From Mycobacterium sp. ITM-2016-00318 (GTDB lineage: Bacteria > Actinomycetota > Actinomycetes > Mycobacteriales > Mycobacteriaceae), in NCBI RefSeq assembly GCF_002968285.2, contig NZ_CP134400.1, positions 4,588,001 through 4,652,000 of the forward strand: 64,000 nucleotides of DNA, in the 5' to 3' direction. The first letter of the stretch is position 1. Every line of letters begins with the position of its first letter. The translations under genes and the position numbers were made by a program. Under the pieces are notes generated by a model. The model did not search any database. It was not told the origin of the DNA and worked only from the letters and a program-made list of their open reading frames with translations. Below, one piece after another: positions 27,842 to 35,282 of the stretch.

Positions 27842-28921
27842 TCACCACCCGATTTCCTGGAGCGCGGTGGTGTTCTTCGGCGGTGTTCCGACCGGACCGG
27901 ACGGAGTTCTGGAGAACCGCGGCGCAGGTGCCGCCTGCTCGACGCCGTCGTTGTCCAGCACGGTGGAACGCGCTCTGAGATGTTCGTTTTCCGCCGCCTC
28001 CGTCCAGGTGAGCACAGGCGTCACGCATGCGTCGGTGCCGGCGAAGACCTGCGTCCACTCTTCGCGGGTCTTGGTTGCGAACCGTTCGGCGAAGATCTTC
28101 TGCATCGTCGGGTAGGCACCGATCTCGAACTGACTCGGTACGTCGTCTGCGGTCAGCTCGAACCCTCTCAGCAATTCCGCGAAGAACTGCGGTTCGATCG
28201 CGCCAACGGCCATGTACCTGCCGTCGGACGTTTCATAGGTGCGGTAGAACGGCGCGCCGCCGTCGAGCAGAAACGACTCGCGCTCGTCGCGCAGTGACCC
28301 CGTCGCTTTCATCGTCCACATCATCTGCGACAGGATGCTGACGCCGTCGACCATCGCGGCGTCGATCGCCTGCCCCGTGCCGGACCGCTCGCGCTCGTAG
28401 AGCGCGGCGACGATGCCGACTACGACGAACATCGAGCCACCGCCGAAGTCGGCGACCAGATTGAGCGGGGCAACGGGCGGGCGATCGCGGTAGCCAATGG
28501 CCGACAGCGCACCTGTCTGCGACAGATAGTTGATGTCATGGCCCGCGGTCGACGCCAGCGGACCGTCCTGGCCCCACCCGGTGATGCGCGCGAAGATCAG
28601 CCGCGGGTTGACGGCGGCGCACTCCTGCGGCCCGATCCCGAGCCGCTCGCAGGTGCCGGGCCGAAAGCAGTCGAGCAGCACATCGGCCTTGGCCGCCAGG
28701 TCGAGCAGTCGTTGCGGCTGACTCTTGACGTCGAGGTCGACGATGCGCTTGCCGCGGTGCAGCAGGTCGACGTCCTCCGCGGGCATCGTCAAACCGCCCG
28801 GCCGACGGACGCGCACGACGTCGGCGCCCATGTCGGCGAGCATCATCCCCGCGTGCGGCCCAGGGCCGATGCCGCCGAGCTCGATCACCCGCACCCCTGC
28901 CAGGGGCCCAGTGTTGGCCAT
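27842..28921 (-). CDS. far: CoA-transferase family III / racemase Far
   Basis: 359-aa protein of the formyl-CoA transferase / alpha-methylacyl-CoA racemase family (VIELGGIGPGPHAGMMLADMGADVVRVRRPGG; GHDINYLSQTGAL with the conserved Asp). In this branch the usual role is inversion of 2-methyl-branched acyl-CoA so that beta-oxidation can proceed, as in sterol side chains; transferase activity is the alternative. Same length as Rv0855. TAACGT (28930-28935, complement) ends 8 nt before the ATG. Confidence 0.9.
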   Translation of the reverse strand: MANTGPLAGVRVIELGGIGPGPHAGMMLADMGADVVRVRRPGGLTMPAEDVDLLHRGKRIVDLDVKSQPQRLLDLAAKADVLLDCFRPGTCERLGIGPQECAAVNPRLIFARITGWGQDGPLASTAGHDINYLSQTGALSAIGYRDRPPVAPLNLVADFGGGSMFVVVGIVAALYERERSGTGQAIDAAMVDGVSILSQMMWTMKATGSLRDERESFLLDGGAPFYRTYETSDGRYMAVGAIEPQFFAELLRGFELTADDVPSQFEIGAYPTMQKIFAERFATKTREEWTQVFAGTDACVTPVLTWTEAAENEHLRARSTVLDNDGVEQAAPAPRFSRTPSGPVGTPPKNTTALQEIGW

Positions 28922-29338
28922 GCGGGTTGACGTTACTAGCGGCGCACGCACGCTCACAGGGCCGTCCTCGAGCCGTTGTGTCATCGCTGTCAATATCGTC
29001 GTTTCCAGGCATCGGTGCCGTTTCGACCCCCTACCCTGACGCCATCGGGCAGTCCGTCGGACCGCACGTTCAGCGGAGGATGCGGTGGCGTCGACTACAG
29101 CGGTGTGCCGGTCGTGCGGGACCGTGCCACAGACGCTCCTGCAGCGCGGCACACCGTCCGACCTGCACGAGTCGCGGGACAAGACCGATTGGGTGACGAA
29201 CGCTGCACAGACCGGCGGCTCCGCGGCTGTGACGCATGTGGTTGACCCCTGTGTCAATTGTGCTGCTCTGTCCTGTCGAGGGTCCTATCCTGTGGACGTA
29301 CGGGGGTTGGAATCGTCAAGAATCGGCGGTACTGGAAG
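28922..29338. other. 417-nt gap between far and the cyclase gene
   Basis: Divergent promoter region. It holds the far -10 near 28930 and, for the cyclase, TATCCT at 29286-29291. Short open frames exist (for example 29085-29354 +) but show no family features or start signals, and I see no RNA gene. Confidence 0.6.
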
Positions 29339-32300
29339 ATGGCGGCTGGCGTGATGTGCGGCTCATGCGGCACGGCGCTGCGCGCGAATGCGAAGTTCTG
29401 CGACGAATGCGGCACAGCGACGTCGAGCACTGGGGAAACCGCGAAGTACAAACAGGTGACTGTGCTTTTCTCGGACGTCGTGCAATCCATGGACATCGCG
29501 GCCCACATCGATATCGAGCGGTTACGCGAAATCATGACCGAGCTGCTCGAGGGATCGGCGGCGGTCGTACAGCGCTTCGGCGGCACTGCGGAATACAATG
29601 GTGACGGGGTGATGGCGCTCTTCGGTGCCCCAATCGCTTTGGAAGACCATGCTTTTCGAGCCTGCCTTGCGGCGCTCGCCCTCCAGGATACGGCCAAGGC
29701 GATGGCCGACGCGGTGCTGCGCCGCGACGGCGTTTCGCTTCAACTACGGGTGGGTTTGAACTCGGGACGCGTGATCGTCGGCGAGATTGGTTCGGGGGCA
29801 CTGGGATACGCCGCGACCGGCGAGACGGTCGGGTTCGCTTCGCGGATGGAGTCCGCAGCGCCTCCCGGCGGCGTGCTGCTCTCGGAATCGACTTCGCGAC
29901 TGGTCGAGCACGCCGCGCTGCTGTCCGACCAGGAGTGGGTGCATATCAAGGGCTCAGACAACCCGGTGCCGGCCCGCCGACTGCTGGCGATCGCCCCGCG
30001 GGACGGGCAGATCGGGCGAGCGGAAGCGGGTCTGGTCGGTCGACGCTGGGAGATGGCTGCTCTCGACGCCATCATCGAGCGGGCCGTCGGCGGACGTGGC
30101 GGCGTCGTGAATGTAGGGGGGCCGCCGGGCATCGGCAAGAGCAGGGTGGCCCGCGAAGCCGCCGCGCTGGCCGCAGAGCGAGGCGTCGACGTGTTCTGGA
30201 CCTTCTGCGAGTCGCATGCCCGCGATGTGCCCTTCCACGCTGTGACGAGGTTGCTTCGCGCGGCCGTCGGTATCGCCGACCTCGACGGGCAGGCCGCCCG
30301 TCTTCGATTGCGGGAGGCGGTTCCGCCGGATGCCGATCCGCAGGATTTGTTGCTGCTCGATGACCTCCTCGGCATCGCCGACCCGGAAATACCATTGCCG
30401 CAGGTCGATCCGGACGCACGACGGCGTCGACTGACTGCGCTGATCAACTCGACATCGCTGACGCGGAGCTCACCTGCGCTCTACGTCATCGAGGACGCAC
30501 ACTGGATCGACGGCGCCAGTGAATCCTTGCTCGGCCAGTTTCTCACCGTCGTACCCCGAACGCCGACGGTGGTGCTCATAACGGGTCGACCCGAATACAA
30601 CGGAGCGCTCAGCCGAGTCCGCGGCGGGCAGGCGATAGCCCTTGCACCGCTTGCCGACTCGGATACCGCAGTACTGATCAGCGAGATGTTGGGCTCCGAC
30701 TCGTCCGTGGGCGAACTGGTGAAGATCATCGCCGACCGGGCCGACGGGAACCCGTTCTTCGCCGGAGAGATCGTGCGCGAATTCGTCCAGCGTGGCGTGC
30801 TCACCGGTGATGACGGACGGTACGTCTGTGACGCCGACATCGCCGAGATCCGCGTACCGGCCACAGTGCAAGCCGCGATCGAGGCTCGTATCGACCGCCT
30901 CGACACACCAGCCAAGCGAACGTTGAGCGCGGCGTCGGTCATCGGATCGCGCTTCAGGACGGGGCTTCTGACCGAACTCGGCATCGAGCCGGTGTTCGAG
31001 GAGCTGCTCGCCGCGGCGTTCATCGATCAGGTGCGGTTCACACCGGAGGCCGAATACGTGTTCTGCCACCCACTTATTCGCGCCGTCGCTTATGAGTCGC
31101 AGCTGAAATCCGATCGCGCAGAAACACATCGACGCCTCGCCATGATAATCGGAGACCGCGATCCGGCATCGACAGAGGAGAACGCGGCGCTGATCGCCGA
31201 GCACCTGCAGGCTGCGGGTGATCTGCACGCGGCATACGCTTGGCACATGCGCGCAGGCGCGTGGTCCATGAACCGCGATCTCGACTCTGCCCGCCTCAGC
31301 TGGGAGCGAGCACGCCAGATCGCCGACCGACTGCCCGACGACGATCCGAATCACCTCTCGATGCGTATCGCCCCCCGAACGATGCTGTGCGCCACCTCAT
31401 GGCGCGAAGTCGAAGAGAGCCGGGATCGATTCGAGGATCTGAAGAAGCTTTGCGCGGCCGCAGGAGACAAGCTCTCGGTGGCCATCGGGATGACCGCCCT
31501 GGCGAGTGAACTTCTCTATGCGGGACGTTCCGCCGAAGGCCCCGGGTTGGTGAGGGAACAACTGGCGCTGCTGGATTCGATCGGCGATCCGACCCCGGCC
31601 ATGGGCCTGGCATACGTGTTGTTCTGCATCTGTTTCGACTGCGGCGAATTCGCCGAGATCCTCGACCGGTCGCAGATGATCATCGATGCCGCGGCCGGTG
31701 ATCCCGCCATGGGTGCCGCGTTCGGCGTCGGCTCACCACTGGCCGTGGCGTTGGCATGGCGTTCGACTGCCCGACTTTCGCTCGGCATTCCCGGCTGGCG
31801 TGCAGACCGCGACGACGCCGTCGCGATGGCCCGAAATGTCGACCCGACCACCTACGCCGCGGTTGTCACGTGGTCCAATTCGCCGGTTCACTACGGGATG
31901 ATCTCCGTGGACGACTCCGCACTCGACGTGATGGAGGATGCGCTCGAGGCCGCCGAGGCATCCAGCAACGACACCATTGTCGCGATCGCTGTGTACTCGC
32001 TCGCGGGTGCCCTGCTGCGGTGCGACGACGAAACGAAACGTCAACGCGGCGTGGAGTTGATGGAGCAGACGCGCGACGTATGTGATCGCGAACGTGCCTA
32101 CTTCCTGATACCCGTCGCCGACGCGTGGATCGCGCGCGAAATGGCACGACGTGGTGACCGCGATGCCGCCATCCCGGTGATGCGGGCGTCGACCGACGAG
32201 CTCTACCTGGCGGAAAGACCCGCGTACGGCGTGTTGTGCACAGAGCTTCTCGTGGAAACGCTGATCGAGCGGGGCGCCCCGGGTGATCTGGGCGAAGCGC

Positions 32301-32491
32301 AATCGTTGGTCGATCGCTTGGAGACACTTCGGCCGGAACGGAATTGGGCGATACGCGATGCCATCGTGCTGCGGCTGCGTGCGCTGCTGGCCGATGCCCA
32401 CGGTGACCACATCGCGTGTCAGGACTTCCTTTCTCAATACAGCAGCATGGCGGAACCGCTTGGCTTCGAGGAGGTATCGCTGGTCAGGTAG
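29339..32491 (+). CDS. Class III nucleotidyl cyclase fused to STAND ATPase
   Basis: 1050-aa multidomain signalling protein. A zinc ribbon (C7, C10, C21, C24) is followed by a class III cyclase domain (about 37-210) with metal Asp46 (LFSDVV) and Asp89 (NGDGVMALFG), then a P-loop ATPase (GGPPGIGKSR, later VIEDAHWIDG) and a long helical TPR-like C-terminus. No LuxR HTH is seen at the end. By eye, the usual substrate Lys before NGDG is Glu85, and the usual transition-state Asn of V-N-x-x-x-R is Gly (VGFASRM), so catalysis or specificity may be altered. The start is uncertain: ATG 29339, GTG 29351 and ATG 29354 are close. It is paralogous to the gene at 61554. Confidence 0.85.
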   Translation: MAAGVMCGSCGTALRANAKFCDECGTATSSTGETAKYKQVTVLFSDVVQSMDIAAHIDIERLREIMTELLEGSAAVVQRFGGTAEYNGDGVMALFGAPIALEDHAFRACLAALALQDTAKAMADAVLRRDGVSLQLRVGLNSGRVIVGEIGSGALGYAATGETVGFASRMESAAPPGGVLLSESTSRLVEHAALLSDQEWVHIKGSDNPVPARRLLAIAPRDGQIGRAEAGLVGRRWEMAALDAIIERAVGGRGGVVNVGGPPGIGKSRVAREAAALAAERGVDVFWTFCESHARDVPFHAVTRLLRAAVGIADLDGQAARLRLREAVPPDADPQDLLLLDDLLGIADPEIPLPQVDPDARRRRLTALINSTSLTRSSPALYVIEDAHWIDGASESLLGQFLTVVPRTPTVVLITGRPEYNGALSRVRGGQAIALAPLADSDTAVLISEMLGSDSSVGELVKIIADRADGNPFFAGEIVREFVQRGVLTGDDGRYVCDADIAEIRVPATVQAAIEARIDRLDTPAKRTLSAASVIGSRFRTGLLTELGIEPVFEELLAAAFIDQVRFTPEAEYVFCHPLIRAVAYESQLKSDRAETHRRLAMIIGDRDPASTEENAALIAEHLQAAGDLHAAYAWHMRAGAWSMNRDLDSARLSWERARQIADRLPDDDPNHLSMRIAPRTMLCATSWREVEESRDRFEDLKKLCAAAGDKLSVAIGMTALASELLYAGRSAEGPGLVREQLALLDSIGDPTPAMGLAYVLFCICFDCGEFAEILDRSQMIIDAAAGDPAMGAAFGVGSPLAVALAWRSTARLSLGIPGWRADRDDAVAMARNVDPTTYAAVVTWSNSPVHYGMISVDDSALDVMEDALEAAEASSNDTIVAIAVYSLAGALLRCDDETKRQRGVELMEQTRDVCDRERAYFLIPVADAWIAREMARRGDRDAAIPVMRASTDELYLAERPAYGVLCTELLVETLIERGAPGDLGEAQSLVDRLETLRPERNWAIRDAIVLRLRALLADAHGDHIACQDFLSQYSSMAEPLGFEEVSLVR

Positions 32492-32595
32492 TGACGACAT
32501 CTGCTTAGGCGAGGACAGCCCCGAAGCCCTCGACCGGAGCTGCCCGCGTCAGTGCCTACGGTGCTTCGCTCGCGCGATATGAGCAAGGAGTGGTT

Positions 32596-32629
32596 CAGCG
32601 CCGACCGGTTGAGTACGCGGGCGGCGCTG
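32596..32629. terminator. Hairpin between convergent genes
   Basis: Perfect 8-bp stem CAGCGCCG / CGGCGCTG with an 18-nt loop in the 153-nt gap between the cyclase and the membrane protein gene. No U-tract. Confidence 0.4.
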
Positions 32630-32644
32630 AACCCGGTCAAATCC

Positions 32645-33985
32645 TCAGGAAGCGTCGTCTTTATCGTTTGATGTGCTGGCGCCTTCACGGTGACCGTCCC
32701 TGGAAGGATGCTTAACACCTGCGGCCGAAGCGCCTTGGCTCTCAGCCTTCTTGCCGCCGTTGGCAGACTTGGTGGTCGAACGACCCTGGACCGGATCGGC
32801 CGCTCGCTCACTGCCCTCGGTCGACCCACGCGCGACTGACGAATTCTTCGTAGGTCGGATGGCTGGCTTCTGTGACTCGGGCGACCGGATTTCCTTTGCA
32901 GGCTTGACCACATCCCCGGCGGAAGCTGTCGATTCGGTCGGGGTCTGCTCCTTCGCGGACGAGGACGCTGCCGCCGCGACAGCCGGAGGTGCCTCTTCCG
33001 TGGCCTTTTCGGTCCCTGGCGTGCCCTTCGGCTGATGCTTCGTCGTCAGCGCATCGAGGCCATAATCGCTCGGCAGCCGGTCGCTCGCCACCGCCGCGTT
33101 CGCTTCGACTATTGCGCTCGGTGCCGCGGCAGGATCCGGCGGCGGCGATATCAATTCGCTCAGGGAAAGCGCGGCCGACTGAATCCAAAAAAAGATCGCT
33201 CCTGGCAGCAGCAGAGGGAGCACAGGGATAAGGATGATGAACAGGGGCGCGAACAAGATGAGGGGCCCGATGATGGGCAGTATCGGGTCAAGTATCGAAC
33301 CGCCAGTAGGCGTTTCCGCGAGAGCGGCGTTGTTCACCTGTCCGCTGTCGGGCTCCGGCAAGGTCCCCGCATCCGCTGTCAGAACTTTGTCACCCGCCGC
33401 AAGTGTTGCCGCGGCGAGGTTTTCACCAGCGCTGGAGGTAGTAGTTCCTCCGGCACCCAGCAAGTTGAGAATCGGATCGATCACGTTGTAGCCGATGAAG
33501 CCGAACACGAGGCCCGCGGGAATCGCCACACCGAAGAAAAACGCTACAAACGCAGCGGCCAACACGAACGCGGGGATAGAAACCAAGTCGTTGAGGCCCA
33601 GGGCAGATCCCACATCGGCGTTGTTGACCTCTACAGTGCTGGTCGAAGGATCGACCGTCACTCCCAATGTCTCGGGACTGGTGGTGGAGGTCGTCGTAAT
33701 TCCCGAGATGTCGCCGTTGGAAGCGGACGTGGGTTTACGGGCTTGCGTAGCGACCACATTCGTCAGGAATCGCTCCACTTCGGCTGGCGACGGCAGCGCC
33801 GATGGCAGTGCCAACGACGCGTACTGCACTGTACGAAGATCGGTTCTCGCATCGTCGAAGTCCGGCGGCACCACGACCAACCCCAACGCGAGGATGCCGG
33901 CGCCTGCGACGGCGACACCAGTGGTGAACCTTCGGCGAACGCCCGGGAATGAGCCCGGCGCGACCGATGTGCCTGCGTAACTCAT
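32645..33985 (-). CDS. Exported membrane protein with Ser/Lys-rich tail
   Basis: 446-aa protein of no recognised family. An N-terminal hydrophobic segment (GVAVAGAGILALGLVVVPP) looks like an uncleaved signal. Two more hydrophobic blocks follow, near residues 135-175 (AFVLAAAFVAFFFGVAIPAG...) and 240-285 (PIIGPLILFAPLFIILIPVL...), then a long hydrophilic Ala/Ser/Lys tail. It is probably anchored in the envelope with the tail exposed. ATG 33985 has AAAGGAA 6 nt upstream. A 20-bp dyad shared with two other genes lies 89 nt upstream. The N-terminal style resembles other mycobacterial exported proteins with Leu/Pro hydrophobic arrays. Confidence 0.75.
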   Translation of the reverse strand: MSYAGTSVAPGSFPGVRRRFTTGVAVAGAGILALGLVVVPPDFDDARTDLRTVQYASLALPSALPSPAEVERFLTNVVATQARKPTSASNGDISGITTTSTTSPETLGVTVDPSTSTVEVNNADVGSALGLNDLVSIPAFVLAAAFVAFFFGVAIPAGLVFGFIGYNVIDPILNLLGAGGTTTSSAGENLAAATLAAGDKVLTADAGTLPEPDSGQVNNAALAETPTGGSILDPILPIIGPLILFAPLFIILIPVLPLLLPGAIFFWIQSAALSLSELISPPPDPAAAPSAIVEANAAVASDRLPSDYGLDALTTKHQPKGTPGTEKATEEAPPAVAAAASSSAKEQTPTESTASAGDVVKPAKEIRSPESQKPAIRPTKNSSVARGSTEGSERAADPVQGRSTTKSANGGKKAESQGASAAGVKHPSRDGHREGASTSNDKDDAS

Positions 33986-34074
33986 CGTCGTTCCTTTCAC
34001 CCTGCGAAACGACGGTCACCGGATCTGGTGTAGCGCTCCGCACCTGGAAGCGTCACTCACCCGCCTCGCACAGA

Positions 34075-34094
34075 GCGCAGTAGAGCGCTACTGC
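34075..34094 (-). promoter_or_regulatory. Shared dyad, copy A
   Basis: Plus-strand sequence GCGCAGTAGAGCGCTACTGC; arms CGCAGTAG / CTACTGCG around AGCG. It lies 89 nt upstream of ATG 33985. Copies B (35245-35264) and C (61171-61190) match at 17 of 20 positions each. Likely an operator for a dimeric regulator. Confidence 0.65.
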
Positions 34095-34110
34095 GATCGA
34101 TATCGATCGC
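34093..34110. repeat. Perfect 18-bp palindrome
   Basis: GCGATCGATATCGATCGC is a perfect palindrome that overlaps the last bases of dyad copy A. It could be a second operator or extend the first. Confidence 0.6.
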
Positions 34111-34170
34111 GCCGCAGAGTTTTAGCTCGCCGTGCCCAGGGCAGCCCCGGCCCCTCCACCGGAGCAGCCC

Positions 34171-35178
34171 TCAGGCATGGGTGCGAGCGCTGTATCCATT
34201 CAGCGAGTCCTGAATACCCGCAGTGAGCACGGGCTCTGGGCTGGCTTCGATGAAGGTGTGGTAGCCGTGCTCATACGACCATCGAATGGCCTGCTCGAAC
34301 AGCACCGGTTGGCGCAGATTGGCGAACCAGTAGTCACCGTCGAGGATCGAGGTGTCGAGTCCCGCGCCGGTGACCGAAGATATGAAAGGTACCTCGGCCG
34401 CTCGCGGCTGCAGATCCGACAACGACTCACGCAGTGTCGCTTGCAGCTCGTCGATCGCCGCGGAGTGCAGGGCGTACGCAACGGGAACCCGAGCGACCGG
34501 CACGTCATCTCGGGCGAGTGCGGCGATGAGTTCGTCAACCGCCACGGCAGCTCCGGTCACCAATGTCGACGACGGACCGTTGTACGCGGCAACGAAGATC
34601 GAATGACCCCATCGTTCGATGCGCGCCAGCACTCGATCGACGGGCCACGCGATCGCGGCCATGCCACCCGTCTTCGCCAAGGAGCCGACGGCCACGGCGC
34701 GCTGCACGACCACCGCGGCCGCGTCCCGCAGCGAGAGGCCGCCCGCGACGTAGGCGGCGGCGATCTCGCCGTGCGAGTGGCCGAGGACGGCGTCGGGATG
34801 AATCCCCAGAGCCCGCCATTGCGCGGCAAGCGAAGCCATGACAGCGAAGGAAATCGGCTGCACGACATCGATCCCATCCCGGCACCTCGGCACGCTGTCG
34901 TTGCGGATGACGTCGAGCAGTGACCGGTCGAAGTGTTCGGAGAACGCGATATCGCACCTTCGCATCTCGGCGGCGAAGGCCGGTGCCGAACCCAGGATCT
35001 CTTTCGCCATGTCGGCCCAGCGCGAGCCGTGCCCGGCAAAGACGAAAACCGTCCGTCCGGCCGCCTCAGTGGCAACCGCGCGGTGGTTGAACAATGCCGC
35101 GAGGACCCACGGCACCGTCCCCCGCAAGCGGGAAGGCCCACCGCTTGCGGGGGAAGTGCCCCCCGGTGGATCGGCCAT
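34171..35178 (-). CDS. Stand-alone PKS-type acyltransferase (AT) domain
   Basis: 335-aa protein consisting of one acyl/malonyl-transferase domain like those inside polyketide synthases: VPWVLAALFNH, FVFAGHGSRWADMAKE, nucleophile Ser135 in GHSHGEIAAAYVAGGLSL, and YALHSAAID where specificity and the catalytic His lie. The usual GQGSQ is GHGSR and GHSxGE has x=His. YALH is neither the malonyl HAFH nor the methylmalonyl YASH pattern. No KS, KR or ACP is nearby, so it either acts in trans or is a remnant of a larger synthase. The first 23 codons contain a large palindrome (35111-35160). Dyad copy B is 66 nt upstream. Confidence 0.75.
   Translation of the reverse strand: MADPPGGTSPASGGPSRLRGTVPWVLAALFNHRAVATEAAGRTVFVFAGHGSRWADMAKEILGSAPAFAAEMRRCDIAFSEHFDRSLLDVIRNDSVPRCRDGIDVVQPISFAVMASLAAQWRALGIHPDAVLGHSHGEIAAAYVAGGLSLRDAAAVVVQRAVAVGSLAKTGGMAAIAWPVDRVLARIERWGHSIFVAAYNGPSSTLVTGAAVAVDELIAALARDDVPVARVPVAYALHSAAIDELQATLRESLSDLQPRAAEVPFISSVTGAGLDTSILDGDYWFANLRQPVLFEQAIRWSYEHGYHTFIEASPEPVLTAGIQDSLNGYSARTHA
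35111..35160. repeat. 50-bp inverted repeat within the 5' end of the AT gene
   Basis: Inner arms CCCCCGCAAGCGG (35119-35131) and CCGCTTGCGGGGG (35141-35153) are perfect 13-bp complements with a 9-nt loop; outer GGCAC / GTGCC add to the stem. It is translated as GGTSPASGGPSRLRG. It looks like a palindromic repeat element that has become part of the reading frame. Confidence 0.8.
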
Positions 35179-35244
35179 GGGTGCTCCGTTCGACTCGGAC
35201 CGCAGTTCTCACCCCGAGATCATCACTCGCTGTCTTCCGGAGGA

Positions 35245-35264
35245 GCGCAGTACCGCGCCACTGC
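35245..35264 (-). promoter_or_regulatory. Shared dyad, copy B
   Basis: Plus-strand sequence GCGCAGTACCGCGCCACTGC, 66 nt upstream of the AT gene start, between it and the LAL regulator. Arms GCAGT / ACTGC. Confidence 0.6.
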
Positions 35265-35282
35265 AATATCAGCAAACGAGTA

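Noticed and set aside
29085..29354. 89-codon ORF upstream of the cyclase gene
   Set aside because: Overlaps the cyclase start in another frame, no ribosome site, no family features.
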